A stretch of DNA of 64,000 bases from Nocardia neocaledoniensis (GTDB lineage: Bacteria > Actinomycetota > Actinomycetes > Mycobacteriales > Mycobacteriaceae), in contig NZ_QGTL01000002.1 in NCBI RefSeq assembly GCF_003182135.1, forward strand, positions 372,001-436,000. The letters run 5' to 3'. Both the position numbers and the translations under genes were made by a program. The notes under the pieces are model-generated. The model did not search any database, was not told the origin of the DNA, and worked only from the letters and a program-made list of their open reading frames with translations. This document shows, piece by piece, positions 63,414 through 64,000 of the stretch (within the stretch, counting starts at the first letter, position 1; each line of letters starts with the position of its first letter).

Positions 63414-64000
63414 TCAAGCCGTGCAAGTCACCAAAACCGCGCGCGGACGTACTCCGAACCGGCTAAGGACACGGACCGATTCGGTCACGGTCGCCCCGGT
63501 CGTGAGCACATCGTCGACCAGGATCACCTCGGCGTTCGCGGCGATCGCGGCGGCCGCGGCCTCGTGGTGAACCATCATGATCCGGCCCCGCAGATTGTGT
63601 GCTCGCTCCCTCGTCGTGAGGCCGACCGAATCGCGCACACCCCGGCTCGTCCGCAGCAGTGGCAGGGTCCGGCTATCGATCAGCCACCGCGTCGCCGCGG
63701 CCGCGCAGCGCGTCACCGGGTCGCCACCGCGGCGCCGGGCCGCCGTGGCTCGGGTGGGCGCCGGAACGAGCACCAGCGGGCGCTCAGGGGCCCGCAAGGC
63801 GGCCAGCGCGGTCGCCAGTGCCAGGCCGAGCGGGTCGGCCAGATCGCGCCTACCGTGCTCCTTGGCGGCCAGCACCGCCCGGCCCGCGGGCCCCGCGTAA
63901 GGCGCCAGCGCCCAGCACGGGACGCCGGGATCGGTGCGCGGACGCACCCGTACCGGACCGCGGCCGACCACGGCGGCGCAGACGTCGCACCAGGCGGTGC
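63414..64000 (-). CDS. comF: ComF-family phosphoribosyltransferase-like protein, N-terminus outside the window
   Basis: The frame runs off the right edge: codons upstream of the apparent GTG at 63971 read ...TAWCDVCAAV, which contains the C-x-x-C of the ComF zinc finger, so the true start lies outside. The PRPP-binding loop VILVDDVLTTGATV and VLVPAPTR are typical. ComF proteins assist DNA uptake in competent bacteria; in actinobacteria the role is unproven. It lies upstream of hpf as Rv3242c does. Confidence 0.9.
   Translation of the reverse strand, partial: TAWCDVCAAVVGRGPVRVRPRTDPGVPCWALAPYAGPAGRAVLAAKEHGRRDLADPLGLALATALAALRAPERPLVLVPAPTRATAARRRGGDPVTRCAAAATRWLIDSRTLPLLRTSRGVRDSVGLTTRERAHNLRGRIMMVHHEAAAAAIAANAEVILVDDVLTTGATVTESVRVLSRFGVRPRAVLVTCTA

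Overview
The window is very GC-rich, with dense short-gap operons, many GTG starts, ATGA/GTGA stop-start overlaps and mycobacterial-type core genes (whiB1, sigH-rshA, SecA1, DesA3-type desaturases, a DprE1 relative). Together with a beta-lactone lipid locus resembling the nocardiolactone cluster, this points to a Nocardia chromosome (Mycobacteriales). I saw no IS element, phage gene, CRISPR array, rRNA or tRNA.

Region 1 (1-23.7 kb) is conserved core. After a partial SCO2524-family gene, the gene order follows M. tuberculosis from about Rv3205c to Rv3228 as I remember it: TIGR02569 protein, moeZ, DUF3152 protein, TetR, DUF3107, ferritin-like protein, DEAD-box helicase, Rv3212-like protein, gpm2, GNAT, membrane protein, diacylglycerol-kinase-like protein, whiB1, pdtaS, biotinyl carrier, rshA-sigH, ybaK, SRAP, aroA, rsgA. 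YceI, an XRE regulator, an alpha/beta hydrolase and endonuclease V are local additions. A 24-codon gene at 18319 encodes ribosomal protein bL37.

Region 2 (23.7-52.6 kb) is accessory and made of modules: a secreted Ig-like protein; an EhpF/EhpG-like adenylase plus acyl reductase pair with a MarR regulator; an ArsR-controlled NikABCDE-type importer; a DprE1 paralogue and a P450; a nocardiolactone-like beta-lactone locus (37.7-43.4 kb) with an embedded glycosyltransferase and a flanking condensation-type acyltransferase; a PucR-linked nitrogen-catabolism cluster (amidase, DUF1989, old yellow enzyme, polysaccharide deacetylase); and a BrnT/BrnA-like toxin-antitoxin pair, a pentapeptide-repeat protein and a Uma2 protein.

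Region 3 (52.6-64 kb) returns to core genes: secA1, a WS/DGAT-like acyltransferase, a DUF6912-like protein, a ferredoxin-type reductase with two DesA3-type desaturases, bluB, hpf and the start-truncated comF.

Regulatory DNA is unusually readable. It includes a SigH autoregulatory promoter, a CRP/GlxR-like site before whiB1, a 12-2-12 ArsR operator, two tandem CTTCA-N7-TGAAG dyads, a 19-bp motif in three copies before the desaturase genes, a 26-bp dyad before hpf, several hairpin terminators, and many candidate leaderless starts (a TANNNT box 6-8 nt before the start codon). rsgA appears to start at CTG.
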